DNA from: Aspidiotus rigidus
Lineage: Eukaryota > Arthropoda > Insecta > Hemiptera > Diaspididae
Assembly: GCA_035079385.1 (NCBI GenBank)
Contig: JAVHKY010000029.1
Coordinates: 1,860,001 to 1,924,000, forward strand
DNA: 64,000 nt
Direction: 5' to 3'
Positions 1 through 11,900 of the stretch are shown here, piece by piece. Both the position numbers and the translations under genes were made by a program. The first letter of the stretch is position 1. Each line of letters begins with the position of its first letter. The notes below the pieces were generated by a model. That model had not been told where the DNA came from. It saw only the letters and a program-made list of their open reading frames with translations, and made no database searches.

Positions 1-1559
1 CTTCTCACATGTTAGGCTTTCGCATGTCTTGTATTTACCTTATGCTTTCCTTCTCCTTCAAAATGAGGTCAATTATGGGTATATTTTCAGAACCAACCAT
101 TCGAGTAATGATAGAAATGTCGAAGTAGAAAATTGCTTCATCAGTTGAGAAGTTTTAATATCTAAGGAAATTACTCGTATGATCAGATACAGTAATGAAT
201 TGGATACGATTTCGTTATCTTGTACGTATTCTTCTCTCTTCCAACATCAATCAAAATTCAATTATGTACTCTACTACATATACATTTCGTCAAATTTCTC
301 ATATTAAGGGAATCTTGTCGGAACGTATAAAAAGGAAATGTCTCTCCCGCTTTCGAGATAAAAACTGAGTATATCCTTCCGGTGAACGAATACTTTTTAG
401 CCTATTTTTACATTCGCCAAATTACGAAAATTCTTTTCGGTGTCGTTTCTTCTCTCCAAGATGTTGGTCCACATCTGGTGCTTGTGTGTATGGTTTATGT
501 TTAATTTTACCGGTGTCGTAAGTATAATTACGAGTACATGTGTTTTGTATAATATTATGCATTAGAACGGAAATATCTGCAAAAAGTGGAAACGGAAACG
601 GTGGAGGAGGTAGACGGCAGATTGCCTTGTTTATTGTGAAATGTCGGTTTTCGAACCGGAAAAGTGTTCAAAAAATCGGATATTCTCTAACCGTCATCAA
701 CGCGTCAGTTTCTGTGTGAAAAAAACTGTAATATTTTATTTTCGCCGGGTGTCGGGAAGGTATACTGAACTTCATATCACTCGGATGTTTCCGATCTCGA
801 AAGGGAAGGATCTTTTGTTGTTCATTATTCTCCTTGCAATGTGTGAGACTTAGAATTGTACTACCTCTAGCTAACTTTCTTTTGAGAATCTGAATTCTTT
901 CATCAGAATGGTCGAATTTTTTACAGCGTGATTGTCGTGAACTATCTAATAGTAATGGAATGTGTGCGGTTTGAAATCATGTCTTCGAAACCAGTTTTAA
1001 CGGTCTGATGAACTCGTTGAAATTTTAATTATAAACTGTAATTATCGATGTGCTGCCTAATTAAAACATCATTACAATTGCTCAGTATTGAAATTAGGCT
1101 CACTCAAGGAAGAAGGAGGAGTATTACCTTTTTCCCTTACACGTTTCAAAATAAAAAATTGAACTCTATCACGATTTGCGTGCCCTTGGAAATGACAGGA
1201 AATTACGAGATCTGGAACTCTTCACTTCTTAATTTGACAAAAATGTCTGGGCCCTCCGGACTTGTGAAAGTGATCGCACCAGACCATCATTTTCATTGTG
1301 AAGTTTATAAAAACGGTGGCAACGTTAAAAATTGTCATTGATTGCAGTCACAAGCCTTACAAAGAAAAAAAATTAGAGAATTTGAAAAAATTGTGATGAA
1401 GTAGGTGGAGAGATGAACTTAAAGACCAGAACCGTATGTTTCCCGTCATGCTTGATTTATTTCCCAAACCACGACCCTAATTTCGAGCTCTGTGTCCGCT
1501 CGGTCCTTTAGTGTCATCTTCTAGCCTAGTACGAGGGACAGAACGACGATAATGGTCCG

Positions 1560-2110
1560 ATTACACATGGGACCGTAGTCGACCTCTCACCATAGACACG
1601 CAAGAGAAAATAAGCACCTCGGTGTAACATTCGGTCCTTACATCGCCTGTAACAATGACAATAGCCTCGTATTTATTTGCCTGCTTCGATCATAGTTGGG
1701 TCTTAATCGGTCTCTCACTGCGAGCAGGAAACCGACCGCAATAACGAGAGTTTTCGCGCATTTGCCCGGTCTGGTTGGACGCGGGGCTGTAGTCGATCTC
1801 TCATCGCGAGTCAACAACTCGATAACAGTTCCACCATTGTTGAGAAGTACGAGAATGCCATACATTAGTTCCCATCAGGGCCTCTTGTCGATTTCTCGCT
1901 GCGAGTTCACAACAGAAAACTAGCTGTTCAAGAACATTCTCTCAATAGCTCGTAACAACAAGAATTTCTACACATTTGCCCGCTTAGATTATAGAGGGGC
2001 TGAAGTCGACCTCTAATCGTGAGTCCACAACAGAAGACGACCTTCCAGGTACCCTTTCCACCATTGCCTGAAACAACGAGAACTGCCACAAGTTTGCGTC
2101 CGGTCTGATA
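1560..2110. repeat. Degenerate tandem minisatellite
   Basis: A motif close to GTCGATCTCTCATCGCGAG recurs at about 1579, 1709, 1794, 1890 and 2007, with associated CCACCATTG and ACAACGAGAA words, giving roughly 85-130 bp spacing. Copies are diverged, and the open frames on both strands here are by-products of the repeat. Confidence 0.6.
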
Positions 2111-2353
2111 GATCACGCTCCTACCATATGTAGCTTTCGTGTCGAAAATCAAAGTTTTGACTCTTTTATTGGGGTAGGTGACGTTTTGCCAGACGGCATA
2201 TACCGGGACGCCAAAATTTTCAAAAACGTCCCCCGTAGAACAGAGAGCGCGTTCTTTGTTTCCTCTCTCGAGAATTGACGTCACAATCCAGTACAATGCA
2301 TTTGGACCTTGAAATTCCATTCAAATTGGGTGGAGCCTTCAAAAGGAAATCCC

Positions 2354-2504
2354 GATCATCGATCTGTGTATCCCAGGAGGGAGAGGAAGGAAGATGAGAA
2401 ATTATTGGTCGTAATAAATTACGGGTATGATGGGTATGAAGACCCCCCCCGCTGACCGCCTGCCCTCAAATCAACGCGATTGATGAAAGAAACCTCGCGA
2501 GCAG
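2354..2504 (+). repeat. Direct repeat copy 1
   Basis: About 150 bp from GATCATCGATC to CCTCGCGAGCAG is repeated, diverged, at 4250-4408 in the same orientation. The pair encloses about 1.7 kb. It could be a segmental duplication or the ends of an old inserted element; no coding sequence between them supports an LTR element. Confidence 0.7.
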
Positions 2505-3599
2505 ATGAGAAGGGAGGGAATGTCAATTCTGTGGTCTCTATGTATGATATGTGAGTAATTGCAGAATGATGGGTGAATTTTTATTGAAAGTTCGAAGATG
2601 AAGGACAGGGAGGAAGTACATTTCTTTAGGTCCCAAAATGTTGAATGTATGCAGCGGGGAAATAATGAGTGAACAAAATTTGTTGGTAGCTGAACAAAAT
2701 GTGAACAAAATTTTGACATTAGTCATGATGCGAGACTCCGAGATGGAGGCTGGGGATATGGACCTCCATAAAACGCAAAATATATGCATCACTGATAAAG
2801 CTAAGCTACATTTCCTTTGATCACTCATTACGCTGAGTCGGTTTTCTGTTGAATCGGTCGCATATTGTCGGCTGAGAAGAGGAAAAAGGTGAATAAGCTT
2901 ATGATACAGTACACTAGACTTATTCTAGGCTAAGTAAGAGGAATTGGTGGAGCTCGTCAGTAGTGTTGACCCAACAGATAGTGTGCTACTTTGTGGACAG
3001 GGAAAATGGAGTATGCATTATTTTGATATGTATGTTAAGGTATGGTTGGAATAATTCTGGTGTGTCTTATGAGAATTAGATTGCAGACTTGGGTACCTTT
3101 GTGATATTGAGTCGATAACTAAATGAAAATCTCGATGGATGAATTCTGGCCTTAAGAATAGTTTAGGTATTCTGAATGAACATTTAAATTCATAACTTCC
3201 AGTTGCTCAAACTGGAAGTTTTAACTGTTTTTCCTTCACTTTGAAACTTGTATTTCATCAACTTTTCCGGTTGGTTTTGAGTCTTGACCGAGGTTAATTG
3301 AGTTAGCCTTAGCTTCGCCTCAACTTAATTCACCTCCCCCTTCTCCTAGTTTACATTTGCTGGCCAAAGTCTCGGCACCGGGTAACCATTCCAGAATAGT
3401 ATCATTCACTCACTCGCCTCTTCCCGATATCTACTAGTCTTACTGACTGGTTTCTATAAATCTTGCGTTTATTATAACCACCTCCAAAGTTCCAAAAAAA
3501 GAAGGTTTCAGGTTTCACTTTACTAAGTTGTGTATTTACGAAGGTTCGCGGACCTCCGACAAATTATCATTCCAAGGAGGGTGTGGGCTATTTGTAACA

Positions 3600-4030
3600 G
3601 TTGTTCTCCGGAAAATGTACCGGTATCTCCCGACCACAAGACTTGAGAAAGTTCCATCCCTGAGCTCTACATTATAGAGAAGAGGGGTATTGGAAAATCT
3701 CCTACCATCGAGTTTTATTTTTTTGGCGACTTGAAGGCAGAGGCTATATGGAAAAATGACATCGATCTCGGTTAGTTTGAAGACTTGAAAAAATTTCGAC
3801 CCACGAGCCCTATGTGCGAGGGGGGGGGGGGAAGATTGAAAAAATCCCGAGTATTGAGTTTGTGGTTCTGAAGTGGAAGGTGCACGGGAACCCTGGAAAA
3901 ATTTCTACCTTCGAGCTGTGTATGCGAGGGGGAGGGGGGAGATTGAAAAAATTCCGAGTATTGAGTTTGTGGTTCTTAAGTAGAAGGCACACGGGTACAC
4001 AAAATATCGACAAGCTACACCAGAAGGCTT
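3600..4030 (+). repeat. Minisatellite-family block (ACTTGGAAAAATTTCGACC type)
   Basis: Several degenerate units contain a purine-rich tract, then a form of ACTTGGAAAAATTTCGACC, then a form of GAGCTATATATGA. Two neighbouring units near 3820-3880 and 3925-3990 share GAGTATTGAGTTTGTGGTTC. The same family appears at 9290-9370, around 13020, at 18450-18830 and near 21980. Confidence 0.6.
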
Positions 4031-4249
4031 AGAAAGATTTTGAGTTATACACGCGAGAAACGGGTTCCGAGGAGTATGAGAATAGTATCTGGAAAAGTCA
4101 TTTGAGGAGCTATCTATCGAAAGGGCATTTGGTACATAAGAATTTCAAGGAACGGGTGCCCTTTTGACTGATGACTCCTCATTTGGAGGGATGTCCAGTC
4201 CAGGAACGACACGATCTCCGTACTTCGTATATAAATTTCGAGTAATCTC

Positions 4250-4408
4250 GATCATCGATCCATGTATTCCAGAAGGGGAAGGACGGAGGAAGAAAAATGA
4301 TCGATCGTAATCGATTACGGGTACGATGGGTATCGAGGAATCCCCCTATAAGACAGGTTCTCGCTGGCCTCAAATCAACGTGATTGATGAAGGAAACCTC
4401 GCGAGCAG
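4250..4408 (+). repeat. Direct repeat copy 2
   Basis: Second copy of the repeat at 2354-2504. The shared blocks include ATCATCGAT, the ATTACGGGTA/GATGGGTAT segment, CAAATCAACG and AACCTCGCGAGCAG. Confidence 0.7.
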
Positions 4409-5976
4409 CGAATGAAACAAGTTGCCAATTTTTTTCATCGATTTTTGAATTACAAATGAATTTAGCGGATCTCTGCGCACGCGTTCATAACGTGCCTCTC
4501 GCTTAATTCTTATCGTGCACGTGCGATTCAAATATTGTATTAAATTATATTTCAAAGTATAAAATTTCGATCGGTTTTTCGATTTTACGATAAGAAGAAT
4601 ATATCACTACTGTACAGTTCACCTTTCGAATATTCTCGTCCCAGCAAAAAAAAAAAAATAAATAAAAACCTGTCTAGATCTCTTCACATCATTTACCGTA
4701 TGCCGAGTATGAATGAATGTATGAATGAATGAATTTTATTTCGGGTTCTTGATTTTCTCCTCAATTAACTTCCTCGCGAACGAAACTCTTCCACCTACGT
4801 TATTCTTTTCAAAATTCTTCTTACGAAGCGAGACTGTTTCGAAAAGAAAAATGACTTCTTCCGGGGAGGGTTCGCCAACATTCATTTTCAAAATTCGGGG
4901 GTAGAGGTACGTACATTATTTGCAGCGTGAGATATCTTCATCGCGGAATATTGACGTCATTGCTCTATACAGGCTTCCTCCAAAGTCGTCTATTCTTCTA
5001 TCCGAACGTATAAAATTTACCTTAAAACGTCGAGCGTTCAACTTTTTCATAAGGGAACGAACTTCGTGATCGTCCGTTGCCGAATATTATCGAAGACAAA
5101 AAGCGCATTAATATGTTTGAAAGAAAGAAAAGCATGATTCTATTTAGTATACGTTTAGAATTGAACCTTTGATAGCGCATTTTCCTTTTCACCTTGTAAG
5201 TGGTGTACTTCCCTTGCATTCAAACGATACTTCCGGGATACGCTATTATTAGTAAAACGTCATTTGAAACTTCCTGACATCAGTTAAGTAGTGTTCTACT
5301 GTGCATACGTCGCACAAATAGCAAATGAAGGGATATGTGGAGGAGGTTTTGTATACGTTTTAACTTGTATTTTTTATAGTCGATGTTCGCGTGTAATCAA
5401 AAAGAGAAGAATGGATGAATAATAATAATGTTAACAGTTGATTGTGTAGGTTTCGACTTAAACTGAGGACATGATTCAACTTTCGACGTGTATGCAACGT
5501 ATATTTTATTTTGATATGTTTTTCTTCCAAGAATTATAATTTCTTACGAGGTTGTAATCTTTCGCAAAATATGAAAATTTTTCTGTTGTCAACCGCCGAA
5601 ATGTGTTGAAAATTAAAATTCCACCCGCCCCTTCATATAGTGGACGATCTCGCGTTTTTGGCGTGTACGGTGTGCATGCTGTGTAATTTTTTGTCGAATA
5701 GTGTTGGAACATGTGAGCAGTTGTAATTAGTTTTCCAGATGTAAATAAATTGATGCAGCGTGTGTTGCATCGAGGTAAAACGATACGATGTAAAACAGCT
5801 TTGCAAAGGCTATATCGACCTAATTCTTTTATAAATAAGATTCTATCGCGAAAATATCTCTTGGGGTAAAAAATCAATTTACTTCGATAGAATTTACGAA
5901 TTCAATAACATATACTATACCCGCCTGTAAATGAGATTGTTGATAATCTTGTTTCCCTCTTGCTCTGTTTGTACAG

Positions 5977-8900
5977 ATGGATTCGCGGAGTTCCGACAAG
6001 CGTATCCAGAATGGTGTGAATCTTGCAGCGAACTCTTAGAGAGTCCTAATGCGAACAGCAATTTACCGATGGGTGACCCTATACCTCTGATGGGTTTGCG
6101 TTCGCTTCGAATTAGCAGTTCGGCTGCTCAATCGCGGCAAAAAACGCCGGCCTTACTTTCGAGCAGTACCGAGGAAAGTAGCTCGGATTCCGATCACCCG
6201 GATACGGCGGCCTCGCTCGGATTCGACGACGACCGGGATTTTCCTGTTGAGATTGTACCATTTTTATACTTGGGTAACGCGGCCAATTCCGAAGATTTGG
6301 AGGCGTTGAGTAAACATGGTATCGAGGTGAGTTGAGAAATATATCAATCATATTTTTCGATAGAATTGGAAGTTGTCGATTTTTAGTCAATTAGAGAGGA
6401 ATACACGTTGAGAAGTAGAACAGTATGTAAGCCCTCCCCCTACCCTTCACCCTGTAGCCTTGAAACCGCTGTGCGAAAGGATTTTCGTTTATCGTATATC
6501 GGAAGAAGAAAGTCTCATGGAAGTTCAACAGCATCATTGTCTCTACTCTAGGAATGGTCGACCTTTTCAGCTCGCGAGTCTCATTGATGGCGAGAAATGA
6601 GGCGGGCCAATTGTACCGATTTTTAATGATTGAGAAATTTGGTCTACTTTTTCATCGGTATCTTGCTGTGTACCCATTTGGACGTGTCAGCGTTAACATC
6701 GCCTCTTGTTTGAACCTCTCATTCTCGTCTAACCTTAGTTTAACATCATTATTTTGTATTTTTGTATTTTTTTTTTTTTTCCTCTTCCTTCTAAATTTCT
6801 GTAATTTTGTTTTTCTCTTCCTTGTTTTGTAATGTTTCTCTTTTTATTTTCATCTTTATTTTTTATTTTGTTTATTTTTTTGTTCTTTTGTTTTTATTAT
6901 TTTCACAATAAAGGGTGTATTAAAAAAAAAAAAAAAAAACCTGTAGTTATTCAGTGGATTACTTATGAGGGAACTAGGGAGTCATGAATATGTTGTTTTA
7001 CAGGAAAAATACGACCAGTACATTCAACCCTGGTTTCGAGAGCCACAAGTCACATTCTCATCGTGTAACTCTCATCTTTTTGATACAACGCGAGCGCTAC
7101 TCTACTCAAATTACAAATAAGACTTATCTGACTGCTAGGGCATGTGTAGCGAATCGCTTGTCCGAATTAGCCTAGGTACATTGTAGGGAGTCAAAAAATA
7201 CCGTTCCCCGATAAACACAATAAGCCCTGTATCACCTCCCTCGCTGCCAGCTGTACTCTTTGCAAGCGTGGAACCGTATCGAAAAATTCTCTGACATATG
7301 TGACCTATCACAAGGAAAGCCCTCCAAGTGTCCAACAGACCGACCGTCATATTTCAATTCATTAAAACGACCAGAATGAACTCTTGTGGGGTTTTCTTGT
7401 GACGGATTGTTGTATGGTATGACAAGAAGACTTTTTATGGAAATATTTCAAGATTTTTTTATGTCCTGAGAAGATTTTGGAAAATACATTTAATAATACC
7501 CGCTCTCCTGATTAATTTTTGGAACGCTTAAGGGGTTCTTGTGACAGGTCACGTCTTTCGTGTCTTTCTTGAAGTTTCTTGAATCCTAGCCGAAAATTCC
7601 AAAATTGCAAGTTCACCACCCCCGCGAGTTCCCCTAGTAATAATCTGTATACTCTATCCTTTCTCTTTTTTTATAGTGAACTATGACGTCATGAGTCGTG
7701 ACCCCGAAGTACCGCTCCAACTATGACGTCATCAGCTGGTATCTCGAACCTAACTATGAAATTTGCGAGTTCAATCCACCTTCCCTCATCCTTGTAAACT
7801 ATGGATTAGTATAGGCTAGGCTTTTATATTGCTGTACGTCAGGCTTATGTTAGGCCTAGTTTAATGAAGGCTAATAGTAGGCCTGGTATAGTTTAGTATA
7901 CTGTAAAGCCCAGTATAATGGAGGCTGAGGAGTAGAATTCCAATATTCTGAAATCCGTAAGTATGACGTCATCAACCGTGACGCGAAGGCCTAGTATAAG
8001 GAAGACTTGAGCAACATTACTATTAGTACAATGGAGACTGAGAATAGAAGAGAGTAAGGAGACAGAGAGCCGAAGCTGATGACGGCACAGTCAGCTATCA
8101 TGGACAGTTATGACGTCACTAATGTTGATACCTTCCATGAGCTAGATGGTCTAACATACAGTTCACCCTATGTCTTTATTAATCCAAGAACGGGGCGTCC
8201 GCCTTGGTGAGAAAAAAAATTCACAAGACAGACCATGATTTCATCACGAAGCCGGCGTGGCCTTAAAATATAAATGAGGTCATTTACTAGAAGACATGAA
8301 ACATGATCTTTATTTATTTGTCTCTGCAAGAAAATTTCTTTCTTTTGCCCATATCTCTATGAATCTCGACTTTTAGATGATTGAGCAACATGAAATATTT
8401 TACAGAAATTGTCTTCGTTGCCTGTTGATCCAAAAACATTCGGAAGTAAAATAGCACCGCCTCCCAAAGCTAATAAGCCTACAGAACCCCGTATCACCCC
8501 CTCACCCACACTATGAGCTCTGCTCTCTGTAGTATAATATCAGAACATCACAATTTTATAAGGGAAACTGTCCGATAAACTTTCGACTTATTTGAGTCGA
8601 TCTAGTGTTCCACCCAAGGTCGACCACAAATGACCTAAAATGACTGGAAGTCCACTCAAAATCGACGGCCATTTTTCATCATCGACTAATCAGTTGATTT
8701 CTATTATTTTACATTGATGTTGACTGAAAATGGACGTTGAAATTTAGTAGATTTCAAGTGCTTAATGTAATAAGGTTTCAGAATTAAGGTCAAAAATAGT
8801 CAACATTTGGCGTTGGATTTTAATGTCGTTTGCGAATGGACGTCTTGGTAGCGCTGTACATCGACTTCAGATCGATGTTTATTGAGAACTGCATACAAAT

Positions 8901-11900
8901 AAACTCGAAATCGACCTATAGAATCGTCAATTTCAGGTTGATAAGGAATCGAATCAAGATCGCCGTTGATTTGAAGACAGATTACCAAAAAACTAAAAAC
9001 CGACTCGAAACCGACCCCGCAAAAAACAGTCGATTTTTGGTGGATAAGAAAATTTGAAGAATTCCTCTGGAAATCGGGTTTGATATTGACGTCGTCGTGA
9101 GGTCGATTTCAACAATTTATATCGACGCTATTTCGACCAAGTCTTTGAATGAAATAAATTGGCGATCAACGTGGTTCAACAGATTTTGTTTTTTTAAATT
9201 GGGGCTCCGCCATTTGCCTTTGGGCGAAAACTGACCCATCTTAACCTGAGTGGGCATGGAGAAAAAGTTTTTCTCGTACTTCCCTTCTCCAGTTCCTTTG
9301 GTATCGGAAGAGAAAGTACGACCGTTGCATGAGGGAGGAGGACTTGGAAAAAATTCGACCTTCGATATACATCAACAGGAGAAGGGGAAGACTATTAATC
9401 AACACCCTGGCCACGGAGGCCCACCTCCTGTCCTTAGAAATTTGTGCGAGTTCCAAATTAGTAGGGTAACGCGGGACAAGAATTGCCCTTGCATAGCCTG
9501 AAGATATGGTCGAACAAGGTCTAGGACCCATTTTGGAGGAAAGAGGGATCAGTATGCTTCGATAGTCGTACCAAGTTTCAATTTGAAAATATGATTTTCT
9601 CTCATGACTAGTTTTCTAATTTTCTTCTATCACATGACTTTTTGTTCATCGTAAAATGTTATCATTACTTTCCGTTCGGAAATCCCATCCACGAAATGAT
9701 TTGAGTTGAATGAACTTGAATAGAAAATGAAATACCCACTACCGTCGAGATATTTCATCGTCTTCTTGTAAACTGCTGCTTGAAAAAAGCTAATTACTGT
9801 TTTAATGGTGAACGTGCAAAGAAAAACGGTATTTTCTGAACAGAAATTAACACAGTAAAAGTATTTGGTTGCTACACACCTACCTTTGCAAAACGGAATA
9901 TGAGAAAGGATTGCAGAGGTATCGAGAAAATGAAAAGGACGAGATACTTGTAACGAAGAAGGCGCGTGACTTTTTGTTCGGAAATGACGAGAAGAAGAAG
10001 GATTTTTCCATCATCGAAGATGTGGATTGTAATTAATACGCTCGCCGATGTCGCGTTTGGGACCGAAATGTCTGTTTTTGAAAATCGAAATTCCATATAA
10101 AAGACTTCTATTTCTATTCAACGAAAATCTCTCTACAAAACAAATCTCTAGCGAGTCTCACCAGAACTAGGTTCCAGAACTTTTGCCCTTTGTAAGCCAT
10201 TTTCGGAAATTTCCATGACAAACGGCTACATCACGTTATTATGGTAACGTCACTGGTCTCTGACACATTTTGGAATGACGCACTTCTAAGATTTAATTCT
10301 GATTATGAAGTCGTAAATGGTTGTGACGAAGCAGTTTAGGTTTCTGTATAGCTAACCGCTTCCGTGGCTATTCGATATTGAAGCCAATGAATTGGTGAGA
10401 TTAACATAAAAGTGATGCTGTGAAACTTTGAAATTTTTCGCCAGGATAATGATGATGAAATTTTGAGTAAAAACTCTGATTATAAAGAATTCTTATAACT
10501 TCTTTCTTCTGTTGCAGTATATTCTCAACGTTACTCCGGACTTACCGAACAAGTTCGAAAATGAGACGCGTATGAAATATATGAAAATTCCAATCACTGA
10601 CCATTGGACCCAAAATCTCGCGTGCTTCTTTCCAAAAGCGATCCAATTTATTGGTAAGTGCTGTACTTGAGCATGTTATCGTAGAAACGATTGATATACA
10701 TATTCATTAATTATTATTTTGTCGCTTGTCGATAAATTTTAATAATTCAAAGTCGTATGTGAGTCATGAAAACTCTTATATCCGGTCGACAAGCTGAACT
10801 TTTCGACTGTCCTGTCTGACTTGTAATCGCCCAATTTGTCAAGATTTCTTGATAGGATGAATTTTTGGTTTGATAGGTGTTGAGTAGGTGTTGATAATTT
10901 CGTCTTTTATTACGGATCGTCTGTATGATGCGTTTTATGACTCATCATGTCATGTTTTATTTGGTCCGCAGACCCTGAACGATCTACACATAAATGGTAG
11001 GTGTACCGGACATTACTTAGTTAATGTAGTCTTAAACCCCCATAACTGAGGTGTAACATTGACGTTTCTCATCGTATGCTGTTGACATACATTGCAAATT
11101 TTCTCCATAATTCAATTTGTGCGCTTGTATTAGATGGAATACTGTGTTGAAGTCCACTTTTTGGAAAATGAAGAAATAACGTCAAAAAAGTCATTTTTCT
11201 TTCGCTTGTCTGTGAAATCCTTTCATATCGTGCATAATTGATTTATACTCGAGCAGGATATTATCGAATTTAATTGGGTTTCCATTGCAACTAATTATTC
11301 CACAAAATTATACTGTAGTTCTCGCAGTTCTAACATCTGAGTTCGTGCTATAGTCTCACTCGGGTAACGTAATTTCATGGCTCTCTGAGTACTCGACGAT
11401 ATAAAAGCGAGCGTGATGCTAGGAAAAATTCGTGGATGGTATCGTGCATTCAAAGTGCACAAACGTGCAGTATTTTCAAGGTGTAGCCTTCGAAAATAGT
11501 GTAAAATATGGTTATTATAAAATCGATAGCGTCTTGTTTTTGTTGTTATTAATTTCTCGATTACACTCTTCGCAATCCATGAAACTTGAATAGATAGCCT
11601 TGCGTCAAGGGAACGTTTATGGTTCCTCTGGCATTGTACGTAAGGAGAAACGCCGAAGATTTTTGGAAAAATTAGAGAAATTATTGTATCACAATTCAAA
11701 AGAAGTGCGCTTTCATATTTTATGCGAATAGATTACCGCTTACGATTAGCTCTTCAAAGCGTACCATGTGGAGAAGCTGAAAATTGGTGTTTTATTATTT
11801 TATCTTGTCTGGAATTCGTGATTCTACAAATTGTAGAGTTCTCTTTGTTTTGGCGTCGCGTCATCTCGGAGTCGGTTTTCTATCTCAATTTCGTCAACTT

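Larger units (their letters stand above)
1..5976. other. Intron or upstream region of the phosphatase gene, repeat-bearing
   Basis: No convincing coding exon is seen. An upstream exon encoding the rhodanese/MAPK-docking half of an Mkp3-type phosphatase is expected but was not found, so it probably lies before the window. The stretch holds a degenerate minisatellite (1560-2110), a pair of direct repeats (2354-2504 and 4250-4408), a minisatellite-family block (3600-4030) and a short ATGAATGA microsatellite near 4708-4733. Open frames such as 641-853 and 1928-2320 show no family resemblance or splice context. Confidence 0.6.
6327..10517 (+). other. Phosphatase intron, no other gene seen
   Basis: A 4.2-kb intron between the exon ending GAG|GTGAG and the next beginning after TTGCAG. 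It holds a T-rich retroelement 3' end (6735-6939), four TGACGTCA palindromes between 7680 and 8120, a TCGAC-rich degenerate repeat (8594-9200) and a minisatellite-family block near 9290-9370. Confidence 0.7.

Noticed and set aside
641..853. Possible first exon of the phosphatase
   Set aside because: The product has no rhodanese or kinase-docking sequence and no donor in suitable phase was found.
11295..11699. 134-residue minus-strand open frame
   Set aside because: No recognisable motif; length is possible by chance over 20 kb of intron.
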